From Nitrospira sp. (lineage in GTDB: Bacteria > Nitrospirota > Nitrospiria > Nitrospirales > Nitrospiraceae), in contig VOPR01000004.1 in assembly GCA_009594995.1 (NCBI GenBank), positions 62,001 to 126,000 of the forward strand: 64,000 bases of DNA, read 5' to 3'. Below, one piece after another: positions 34,208-41,708 of the stretch (position 1 is its first letter; each line of letters begins with the position of its first letter). The notes under the pieces were generated by a model. The model was not told the origin of the DNA. It saw nothing but the letters and a program-made list of their open reading frames with translations, and did no database searches. The translations under genes were made by a program, and so were the position numbers.

Positions 34208-35761
34208 TCAGAAGTTTTCATAAATAAAGTTGCTGGCCTGTGAAGAAATGGACGCGAGCCATACGGAAAACAGCAACACCCCGACCACCAGTGCTCGCCT
34301 CAAGGAAAGGGGGGATTCTGCCGTCTGGGGTGTAGGCCGGATCCATTCGGCGGCATTCGGCAACCGCAGGGCGATCACACCGGCAACAATCAGCCAGCAG
34401 GTGTGTAGTGCGGGGGTGGAAAGAAGCAGGTTGGCCGGATAGATTGTCCAATGGCCGACGGAGATGACGAAGCCCAGATCATGGCCGAGGAACTGCGCAA
34501 CGGTATCGAGTTGTGGGGCGGGTAGTTCCAGGTATCGCAGCATCCCGCGGAAACTGTCTGTCCAGAGGCCGTTGATGCCGCAAAGCGACGCGGTGAGTCT
34601 GAGCGCGGTAGAAATGTTTTCTGCCCGAAACCAGGCCCATCCGATGGCAACGGACAGAAAGGTGAGTATCCATCCGATCCGCGCCGGACAGCGAATCGTT
34701 AGCCGCCGCCAGGCATGATTGATCAGAAGATAGACACCGTGAAGCGCGCCCCATACCACGAAAGTCCAACTGGCTCCGTGCCATAGCCCGCAGAGCCCCA
34801 TCGTGATCAGCAGATTCACCTGCTGACGTGCGGCTCCCTTCCTGTTTCCGCCGAGTGGGATGTAGAGGTAGTCGCGGAGGAAGCGAGAGAGCGTCATGTG
34901 CCATCGTTTCCAGAAATCGATGATGCTGGTGGCTTTGTAGGGAGAATTGAAGTTCTCGGGCAGAGAGACTCCAAATAACTGGGCGATCCCAAGCGCCATA
35001 TCCGTATAGCCGGAAAAGTCGAAGTATAGCTGGAAGGTATACGCCAGGATTCCGCCCCAGGCCTCGACCATACCCAGGTCCCTTGTGCCTATGTCTGCTG
35101 CAAAGAGCGGATTGGCAAATCCGGCCAATGTATCGGCGAGCACGATTTTCTTGAATAGCCCGATGATGAAGCGTGTCGCCCCTGTAGCGAGGTCCTCGAG
35201 GGAGACGGTGCGCATGTGCTGCGCAATCTGAGGCACGAGTTCCCCATGCCGGACAATCGGTCCGGCCACAAATTTGGGAAAGAACGAACACAAGAAACAG
35301 TAATCCAGGAAATTGATGGCCTGGACCTGCCCGCGATACACATCAACTAAGTAGGCGATTTGCTGGAAGGCAAGAAATGAGATGCCGATGGGCAGGTAGG
35401 GTGTGAGCAAGGGATAGGACGTATGGAGGAGGGTGTTAAGATTCTCCGTGAGGAACGCTGAATACTTGAAGTAGCCCAGTAGAGAAAGATTTGCCGTAAT
35501 TCCCAACGCCAAGAGGAGAGGCTGTCTTGGTCCTGGCTGCCCGGGGTTCCGGTGCAGGAACAATCCGATGAGAAAGTTGAAACCGATCGAGCCCGCTAAC
35601 AGTTCCGCATCAGTCAGGTTCCGCCAGCCGCAAAACACCAGTGATAGGCCAACGAGTGCCATCACGGCAAGACGGAAATAGCCAGCCCTGTTCAGGAGGA
35701 AATGGAGGGCGACAGCCAGCGGAAGAAAAAAAACGACAAAGTCGATTGAGTGCAGAGGCAT
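34208..35761 (-). CDS. MBOAT family membrane O-acyltransferase (AlgI/PatA type)
   Basis: The 517-residue polytopic protein opens MPLHSIDFVVFFLPLAVALH and has about eleven helices. The MBOAT signatures are visible: 'YFDFSGYTDMALGIAQLFGV' and the catalytic His region 'GLCGLWHGASWTFVVWGALH'. 'WHMTLSRFLRDYLYIPLGGN' is the conserved loop before it. It passes acyl groups across the inner membrane for O-acetylation of a surface polymer; the polymer is not identified here. AGGAG lies 6 bases before the ATG. The SGNH partner follows immediately. Confidence 0.92.
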   Translation of the reverse strand: MPLHSIDFVVFFLPLAVALHFLLNRAGYFRLAVMALVGLSLVFCGWRNLTDAELLAGSIGFNFLIGLFLHRNPGQPGPRQPLLLALGITANLSLLGYFKYSAFLTENLNTLLHTSYPLLTPYLPIGISFLAFQQIAYLVDVYRGQVQAINFLDYCFLCSFFPKFVAGPIVRHGELVPQIAQHMRTVSLEDLATGATRFIIGLFKKIVLADTLAGFANPLFAADIGTRDLGMVEAWGGILAYTFQLYFDFSGYTDMALGIAQLFGVSLPENFNSPYKATSIIDFWKRWHMTLSRFLRDYLYIPLGGNRKGAARQQVNLLITMGLCGLWHGASWTFVVWGALHGVYLLINHAWRRLTIRCPARIGWILTFLSVAIGWAWFRAENISTALRLTASLCGINGLWTDSFRGMLRYLELPAPQLDTVAQFLGHDLGFVISVGHWTIYPANLLLSTPALHTCWLIVAGVIALRLPNAAEWIRPTPQTAESPLSLRRALVVGVLLFSVWLASISSQASNFIYENF

Positions 35762-35981
35762 CCGTACTCCTGAAGCTCCATGAAGTGACGCGATCTCCGA
35801 GGCGGCTGGCTCATCCGGTGAGCGCAGCGTGCTGGAGAGTTCCCCTCAGGCCGGGGGGTGGCATCTCATGCCGGCTGACGCGACACGTTACCTGCATCAA
35901 GATGAGCGTATCTCGATACTTACGACAGGCCGCGGCGTGGTCCGGAAATCGTTTGCTATGGAGGAGACGTACTCTAAGGGC

Positions 35982-36010
35982 ACTATACAAAACCGGCACA
36001 CCGTCCGCAA
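35982..36010 (-). promoter_or_regulatory. Possible promoter for the MBOAT-SGNH operon
   Basis: On the minus strand, TTGCGG (36010-36005) and TATAGT (35987-35982) are 17 bases apart. The -10 box is good and the -35 box moderate. The predicted leader is about 210 bases, long enough to hold a regulatory structure; I see no known riboswitch. The 35762-36076 gap otherwise holds no convincing gene. Confidence 0.4.
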
Positions 36011-36076
36011 CCCATTCTTCGCAGGAAGGGACAGCGCGAGCGCACCTACCCGCGAGGACTTACTAGTCAGAAGTGC

Positions 36077-36658
36077 TTACGGTGTGGCCGGACGAAGCGT
36101 GCGAATGAGTGACGAGACAGGAAAGCCGAGTTGGCTGGCTTGTTCAACGTAGTGCTGGTACGTGATGTCGTCCAATTGTGGCGTGCGGGAAAGAATCCAG
36201 AGATAACGGCGGTCGGGCGTCCCGACCATCGCGGAGCGGTAGTCTGGATCAAGGGCGAGAATCCAGTAGTTGCCGTCACGGGATGACCCGAACAGCCGGG
36301 CAAAGAAATTGTCGAAGACGACCGTCAGGCGCGCGTTGGTCTGCGGATCAACCACCCGCGCTACACCCTCGATGTGGGCCTGCCCTCCCGTGTCAGTTGC
36401 ACATTCATTGCGCACACCCACCGCGCCATCCGCCCGTCTTGTGTAGGTCGCCATGGAATTTACGCAATGGCGCTGAAACCACATCGGTAACCGCGCAATC
36501 TCATACCAAGTGCCGCAATACCGGCCGAGGTCCACAGCCGGTACGGTTGGCAGGGTGTCCTTCCGGTCTATGCCGGCGCAGGCTGCGAGTGTCACGCAAA
36601 GAGCAACGGCCACTGACGTCACGGCACCGCGAAACCAATCGTCGAACTTGTGTTGCAT
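36077..36658 (-). CDS. Lipocalin (Blc-like) lipoprotein
   Basis: The 193-residue product begins MQHKFDDWFRGAVTSVAVAL, with a lipoprotein signal ending 'TLAACAG' (Cys about 30). The lipocalin core follows: 'VDLGRYCGTWYEIARLPMWF' (G-x-W-Y-E), 'HCVNSMATYTRRADGAVGV', 'NYWILALDPDYRSAMVGTP' and 'YLWILSRTPQLDD'. The order matches outer-membrane bacterial lipocalins (Blc), which bind lipids and help the envelope under stress. GGGGAG lies before the ATG at 36658; the longer reading lacks a signal. It has no obvious operon partner. Confidence 0.92.
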   Translation of the reverse strand: MQHKFDDWFRGAVTSVAVALCVTLAACAGIDRKDTLPTVPAVDLGRYCGTWYEIARLPMWFQRHCVNSMATYTRRADGAVGVRNECATDTGGQAHIEGVARVVDPQTNARLTVVFDNFFARLFGSSRDGNYWILALDPDYRSAMVGTPDRRYLWILSRTPQLDDITYQHYVEQASQLGFPVSSLIRTLRPATP

Positions 36659-37135
36659 GACGATCTCCCCTGATGTTATGGACAATCTTACATCGCGTGC
36701 AGGTGCGAAAGAATACGGTTCCCGTATTCCATTAGCTCTTTTGGGATCCTGATTCTGTATGTTCACGATTCCTTGCGTACCACCCGTCCCTGCCACCTGG
36801 TCAACGTTTCGCTCAGACGAGTTATCATCGTGCCTTGAATTGATCCATGGATCTCCACACTTTGGCGAGGTCTGTCTGCTTCGCTGCGCAGTCCACTTCA
36901 TGTTTTTTCGTCCACCAAGTGGGTCGGGCCGGGGGACCCACTGTGTGCTTGCCTGGCCAAGACCATTGGAACTATCGTTCCCCTAGGTAAAGAGCCTGGC
37001 CTACCAAAGTTTTTGGCTGCGCCCACCCTCCGGGGAATAGTCCACTCAGGAACCTTGACTTAACATCGCCTTCGTCCTTCGAGGTGCGGCAACCTCACTG
37101 CGCTATATCGTGCAAATGAACAAAGGAGAAGTAGC
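36659..37135. other. 477-base divergent region with hairpins, before the T1SS operon
   Basis: No convincing gene. A perfect hairpin GAATACGG-TTC-CCGTATTC lies at 36711-36729, upstream of the lipocalin, and could be an operator. A second, AGTGGGTC (36918-36925) with GACCCACT (36935-36942), has a nine-base loop. TTGACT occurs at 37055-37060 but lacks a good -10 partner. The T1SS leader gene begins at 37136 after AAAGGAG. Confidence 0.45.
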
Positions 37136-37471
37136 ATGGCCGTCGAGAGCAATCCCAAGCAGGCTGGCGATAAGTCAGTGGCGGTAAACGTTCGACTCAA
37201 GTCAGCCGGGGAAGTCGATCAGCCGACCCTCGTGAACCACTCGCATGTTGGTCTCGCGCAAGGCTTGGCTTATGTGGACTTTGGGTTTCTAGAGCCGGCG
37301 TTGCTCGGTGCGGTCGCTCAGCGCGCTCAAAAAGGCGAAACACTCCCGAAGCACCTCGAAGGAACCAGGGTCGTACGTGTCGCGTTGCCTGGCGATGCGC
37401 TAGTCCGACTCTACCAACAGATCCAACACGTACTCGTCACTACCCAACCTAATAAGTCGAAATTGTCCTAG
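37136..37471 (+). CDS. Small protein leading the T1SS operon, unknown function
   Basis: The 111-residue product reads MAVESNPKQAGDKSVAVNVR, then 'LVNHSHVGLAQGLAYVDFGF', 'HLEGTRVVRVALPGDALVRL' and 'YQQIQHVLVTTQ'. It has no signal or membrane helix, and its shape (short beta stretches with 'V-N-H-x-H-V' then 'V-V-R-V-A-x-P-x-D') recalls DUF3467-like proteins, which is a weak guess. A strong AAAGGAG site precedes the ATG. It lies 23 bases before the ABC transporter gene, so it is likely co-transcribed with the secretion system and may regulate or assist it. Confidence 0.72.
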   Translation: MAVESNPKQAGDKSVAVNVRLKSAGEVDQPTLVNHSHVGLAQGLAYVDFGFLEPALLGAVAQRAQKGETLPKHLEGTRVVRVALPGDALVRLYQQIQHVLVTTQPNKSKLS

Positions 37472-37494
37472 ACGGTCAATCCAGCCCCGCCATC

Positions 37495-39657
37495 ATGAAT
37501 ATGTCAACGTCCCATCTCGAGTCTTGCTCGATGCCCTCCCCTGTGTCGGACACCGGATTGTTGTGCCTGCTAGTACTCGCGCGATTTTATGACTTGCCGG
37601 TGGATGGTAGCCAGATTCAGCATCAATTCGGGCAGTCAGGACAGGTGCTGACTGCACCTGAATTGCTTCGCGCAGCCAAGCATATCGGACTCAAAGCCGG
37701 CCTGGTGACAACGACCTGGGATGAGCTGGCGTCGACCCCGCTGCCAGCCATCGCCCAACGAGCGGATGGCCGCTACGTGGTACTCGCAAAGGTACAGGAC
37801 GGGGAAGTGTTGCTTCAGGATCCGTTGGAGTCGCGACCGCTGATTCAATCGCAAGCGGAATTCGTCGCGACGTGGAGCGGTCGCCTGCTCCTAGGTACAA
37901 AACGCGCTGCTTTTCGGGCGCAGGATCTCACGTTCGACATTACGTGGTTTATTCCCTCCGTTCTGAAGTATCGGCGGCTGCTGGGAGAAGTGTTGCTGGC
38001 GTCGTTCGTCCTTCAGCTGTTCGCGCTCCTGACGCCGCTCTTCACACAAGTGGTTATCGACAAAGTGCTCGTGCATAAGGGCTTCACGACGCTCCACGTG
38101 ATGGCCGTCGGCATGCTGGCCCTGGCGCTCTTCGACGCAGTGCTAGGTGGCTTGCGCACCTATCTGTTTGCACACACGACCAATCGGATCGATGTCGGGC
38201 TGGGGGCGCAACTCTTCCGCCATCTCCTGGCTCTCCCGTTGGCCTACTTCGAAGCCCGCCGGGTCGGCGATACGGTGGCACGGGTACGCGAACTCGAACA
38301 GATTCGTCAATTCCTCACGAGTAACTCCGTCACGGTCGTGCTGGATGTGGTCTTCACCGTCGTATTCCTCGGCGTGATGTGGATCTACAGCTCGACTCTG
38401 ACGTTGGTTGTCATGGCCTCATTGCCATTGTATGCGTTGCTGTCGGTGGTGATTACGCCCACCATTCGAGGCCGTCTGAACGAGAAATTCAGCCGTGGGG
38501 CGGAAAATCAATCTTTTTTAGTCGAAGCTGTGAGCGGCATACAAACGGTGAAAGCTCTCGCAGTCGAGCCGCCGTTACAACGTCGATGGGATGAGCAGTT
38601 GGCAGGCTATGTCCGAGCGAGCTTCCGTGCCACTAGTCTCATCACGGTAGCCGGGCAAGTGGCATCCTTCATCCAGAAAGCGACGACGATCGCCGTCATG
38701 TGGGTGGGTGCCTATCAAGTGATCGATGGGGCGTTGAGCATCGGGGAGTTGATCGCCTTCAACATGCTCTCCGGCCAGGTGAGCGGCCCGTTGTTGCGTA
38801 TGGTGAACCTCTGGCAGGAATTTCAGCAAGTCGGTATTTCGATTCAACGTCTGGGGGATGTTCTGAACACGAGGCCGGAGCCCACGTACAATCCCACTCG
38901 GACGACCCTGCCGCAGATCGTCGGGCAGATTACATTCGACGAGGTCACCTTTCGTTATCGACCCGATGGGCCGCCGGTTCTCCAGCACGTGTCCCTTGCC
39001 CTGCAGCCAGGTCAGATCATCGGGGTAGTCGGACGATCAGGGTCGGGGAAAAGTACGATCGCGAAATTGGTGCAACGGCTCTATGTGCCGGAACGTGGCC
39101 GGATTCTGGTCGATGGCGTGGATCTCGCGCAGGTAGATCCAGCCTGGTTACGGCGTCAAGTTGGAGTGGTGTTGCAAGAAAACTTTCTCTTCAATCGTTC
39201 CGTTCGGGACAATATTGCGCTGGCCGATCCAGGGCTCTCTATGGATCGAGTCATGCAGGCTGCGAAACTGGCTGGCGCTCATGAATTCATCCTGGAACTT
39301 CCCGAAGGGTACGATACGAGCGTCGGTGAGCACGGCTGCGCCCTCTCGGGCGGACAGCGTCAACGTATCGCGATCGCCCGCGCTCTGGTAGCCAATCCGC
39401 GCATTCTTATCTTCGATGAAGCCACGAGCGCGTTGGATTATGAATCTGAGGCGATCATTCAGCGCAACATGGCCCAAATCTGTAAGGGGCGCACTGTTAT
39501 TGTCATCGCACACCGCCTGAGCACAGTCCGATTATCCAATCGTATCTATGTCATTGACCGGGGGCAATTGGTTGAGCACGGAACCCATGACGAATTGCTC
39601 AAGCGCAACGGGATGTATACGCGACTCCACCAACATCAGGAAGGGCGTGCGGCATGA
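37495..39657 (+). CDS. Type I secretion ABC transporter with degenerate C39-like domain (HlyB type)
   Basis: The 720-residue protein has an N-terminal C39-peptidase-like domain (about 10-130) in which 'SDTGLLCLLVLARFYDLP' carries Thr where peptidases have the catalytic Cys. It is therefore a non-cleaving, substrate-docking domain as in HlyB. The membrane domain follows (about 150-430; 'YRRLLGEVLLASFVLQLFAL'). The ATPase has Walker A 'GRSGSGKST', signature 'LSGGQRQRIAIARAL', Walker B 'ILIFDEATSALD' and the H-loop in 'IAHRLST'. It energises export of the RTX protein encoded downstream. The HlyD-type gene overlaps its stop by 4 bases (ATGA). Confidence 0.95.
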   Translation: MNMSTSHLESCSMPSPVSDTGLLCLLVLARFYDLPVDGSQIQHQFGQSGQVLTAPELLRAAKHIGLKAGLVTTTWDELASTPLPAIAQRADGRYVVLAKVQDGEVLLQDPLESRPLIQSQAEFVATWSGRLLLGTKRAAFRAQDLTFDITWFIPSVLKYRRLLGEVLLASFVLQLFALLTPLFTQVVIDKVLVHKGFTTLHVMAVGMLALALFDAVLGGLRTYLFAHTTNRIDVGLGAQLFRHLLALPLAYFEARRVGDTVARVRELEQIRQFLTSNSVTVVLDVVFTVVFLGVMWIYSSTLTLVVMASLPLYALLSVVITPTIRGRLNEKFSRGAENQSFLVEAVSGIQTVKALAVEPPLQRRWDEQLAGYVRASFRATSLITVAGQVASFIQKATTIAVMWVGAYQVIDGALSIGELIAFNMLSGQVSGPLLRMVNLWQEFQQVGISIQRLGDVLNTRPEPTYNPTRTTLPQIVGQITFDEVTFRYRPDGPPVLQHVSLALQPGQIIGVVGRSGSGKSTIAKLVQRLYVPERGRILVDGVDLAQVDPAWLRRQVGVVLQENFLFNRSVRDNIALADPGLSMDRVMQAAKLAGAHEFILELPEGYDTSVGEHGCALSGGQRQRIAIARALVANPRILIFDEATSALDYESEAIIQRNMAQICKGRTVIVIAHRLSTVRLSNRIYVIDRGQLVEHGTHDELLKRNGMYTRLHQHQEGRAA

Positions 39658-41045
39658 CGATGCAGTCCATCCAACGGCATGTGTCCGTCTGGCGCGCAGC
39701 TTGGCAATACGAGTCGGCCAAACCGAATGCGGCGCCCCCGCGTGGGCAGGCGCTCAATTTTCTCCCGGCTGTGCTCGAAATTCAGGATGTTCCACCGTCG
39801 CCGATCGGTCGTGCCATTCTCTGGACCGTCATGCTGGTATTTGCGTCAGGCGTCGCATGGTCGTCGTTGAGTCAGGTCGATATCGTGGCGGTGGCGCCAG
39901 GCAAGATCATTCCCAGTGGCCATTCCAAAACGATTCAGCCATTTGAGACCGGCGTCATTTCAGCCATTCGTGTGCAAGACGGACAAGTGGTTCGACAAGG
40001 CGAAGTGCTTATTGAAATGGATGCGACCCAAAACGGTGCGGATCGCGATCGGGCCACCCATGAGTATCGAGCAGCGCTGGTCGATGCCGCTCGCTTGCGG
40101 GCCCTGATTGCAGGACACATCACCTTCACTCCGCCTGCGGATGCTGATCCGCAATTCGTGCGGCTCCAGCAACAATTCTTGCGGGATCAGATGGGGGAAT
40201 TTTCGGCGAGAGTAGATGCGGCACGCCATCTCATCGGCCAGCGCAAGGCGGCGGTGGATGCGACGAAAGATAATCTCAGACGCCTTGAATCCACCGTGCC
40301 CATGGAAAATGAGCGGGCCGAAGCCTACCGGACGCTGCTGGCCCAACAGTATGTCTCCAAGATGGATTACCTCCAATTTGAGCAACAACGGATTGACAAG
40401 GCCCAGGAATGGGCCGGACAGAAAAGCAAATTGAAACAGGATCAGGCGGCATTGGCGGAAGCGGAGCAAAATTATCGCGCACTCCTCTCCGAGTTTCAGC
40501 AGACGAAACAGGCGGAGCTGTCCACGATCGAGACGAAGGTGGCATCGCTCCTGCAGGATGTACGCAAGGCTGGGCAGAAAACCGATCTCCAGAGGCTGGT
40601 CGCTCCCATTGATGGTGTGGTGCAGCAACTGGCCGTGCATACGGTGGGTGGGGTGGTAACGCCAGCGCAGCCTTTGCTGACTATTGTGCCTCATGACCAT
40701 CCAGTGGAAGTTGAAGCGCAGTTTGAAAATAAAGACATTGGCTTCCTGAAGGAAGGGCAGACGGTTGAAATGAAGGTCGAAACCTTTCCGTTCACCTTGT
40801 ACGGGACAATTCCTGGAAAGGTGTTGACCGTCTCGGACGATGCGGTACCGTTAGAGAAAGGCGGGCTGGTCTATGCGAGCCGGGTGAGTATGGATCGAGC
40901 GACGATGCAAGTGGAGGGCAAGCAGATCCATCTTTCGCCAGGCATGGCGGTCACGGTTGAAGTCATAACCGGCCAGCGGCGTGTGATCGAATTCTTACTA
41001 AGCCCATTGCTGAAGTCGATGAAAGAGAGTTTGCGGGAGCGGTAG
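39654..41045 (+). CDS. Type I secretion membrane-fusion protein (HlyD type)
   Basis: The 463-residue adaptor has a cytoplasmic leader with Pro ('AAPPRGQALNFLPAVLEIQD'), one membrane helix (about 60-80), a barrel/lipoyl start ('KIIPSGHSKTIQPFETGVIS', 'VRQGEVLIEMDATQ'), a long coiled coil (about 135-300) and 'DLQRLVAPIDGVVQQLAVHT' returning through the lipoyl domain. It connects the ABC transporter to an outer-membrane TolC, which is not encoded in this operon and must be elsewhere. ATGA overlap with the transporter gene couples their translation. Confidence 0.95.
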   Translation: MTMQSIQRHVSVWRAAWQYESAKPNAAPPRGQALNFLPAVLEIQDVPPSPIGRAILWTVMLVFASGVAWSSLSQVDIVAVAPGKIIPSGHSKTIQPFETGVISAIRVQDGQVVRQGEVLIEMDATQNGADRDRATHEYRAALVDAARLRALIAGHITFTPPADADPQFVRLQQQFLRDQMGEFSARVDAARHLIGQRKAAVDATKDNLRRLESTVPMENERAEAYRTLLAQQYVSKMDYLQFEQQRIDKAQEWAGQKSKLKQDQAALAEAEQNYRALLSEFQQTKQAELSTIETKVASLLQDVRKAGQKTDLQRLVAPIDGVVQQLAVHTVGGVVTPAQPLLTIVPHDHPVEVEAQFENKDIGFLKEGQTVEMKVETFPFTLYGTIPGKVLTVSDDAVPLEKGGLVYASRVSMDRATMQVEGKQIHLSPGMAVTVEVITGQRRVIEFLLSPLLKSMKESLRER

Positions 41046-41146
41046 GCCTGAATGGCATGCAAGTTACGTAGTAGTCGCGTGCATAGAAAAAGATCAACGT
41101 CTATCCGACGGATTGCAACGCACGAACTCGATGAAAGGCAGCCTGA

Positions 41147-41707
41147 ATGATAGCACTCGCACTGCTTTTTGCCCTGATTGTGTATGGGGTACTTTCCTGG
41201 TCTGTTATTAGAGCGCTTGGATGGCTCGGGAGGGTATGCGTGTTTCCCTCGTCATCGACGAGGGCATTGCAAGGCATCACGCTTGCTGCGGTTGTGTTAC
41301 TGCCGACATGGGACATCATTCCCAGCCGTTTATACTTTGAACATCTTTGCGAGACAGAAGCTGGCATAAAGGTGTTCAGGACAGTTGAAGTGGATCAATC
41401 ATACTTCAGACCTGATGGCGTGCCGGACGACAAAAAACTGCTAGATCGCTATGTCCAATCAAGTAAGTGGAATCGTGACTTTTCGTCATGGGCGCACATT
41501 GCAAAAATAGATGGAGAAATTCAGGAGAGGGAGACGGGCGAGTTGCTGGGAAGTTCCACTGATTTTTCATATTACGGTGGCTGGGTCGAAGCGCGCATCG
41601 CACCCATGTCTCCGGTAACTTGCCCAGCTTTTAAGGCCAGAGTATTTGGGATGGCTTTGCAACAGGTCTTCAAGTTGAAGGAATTGTCCTTGCAGAGGAG
41701 AAACTGA
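41147..41707 (+). CDS. Membrane-anchored protein of unknown function, coupled to the RTX lipase
   Basis: The 186-residue product has two hydrophobic segments, at residues 1-25 (MIALALLFALIVYGVLSWSV) and about 45-58 ('ITLAAVVLLPTWDIIP'). A polar domain follows, with 'EHLCETEAGIKVFRTVEVDQ', 'SSWAHIAKIDGEIQERETGE' and 'YYGGWVEARIAPMSPVTCPA'. It sits between the adaptor gene and the RTX gene; only one base separates its stop from the RTX start, so translation is coupled. Roles such as lipase foldase, anchor or self-protection are possible but unproven. AAAGGCAGCCTGA precedes the ATG. I do not recognise a named family. Confidence 0.7.
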   Translation: MIALALLFALIVYGVLSWSVIRALGWLGRVCVFPSSSTRALQGITLAAVVLLPTWDIIPSRLYFEHLCETEAGIKVFRTVEVDQSYFRPDGVPDDKKLLDRYVQSSKWNRDFSSWAHIAKIDGEIQERETGELLGSSTDFSYYGGWVEARIAPMSPVTCPAFKARVFGMALQQVFKLKELSLQRRN

Positions 41708-41708
41708 G

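Noticed and set aside
35829..36152. 107-codon plus-strand ORF in the MBOAT-lipocalin gap
   Set aside because: It runs into the antisense of the lipocalin gene, has no ribosome site and no motif.
37055..37083. TTGACT with a downstream box as the T1SS promoter
   Set aside because: The hexamer at the right distance (TTCGAG) is a poor -10; no promoter is assigned.
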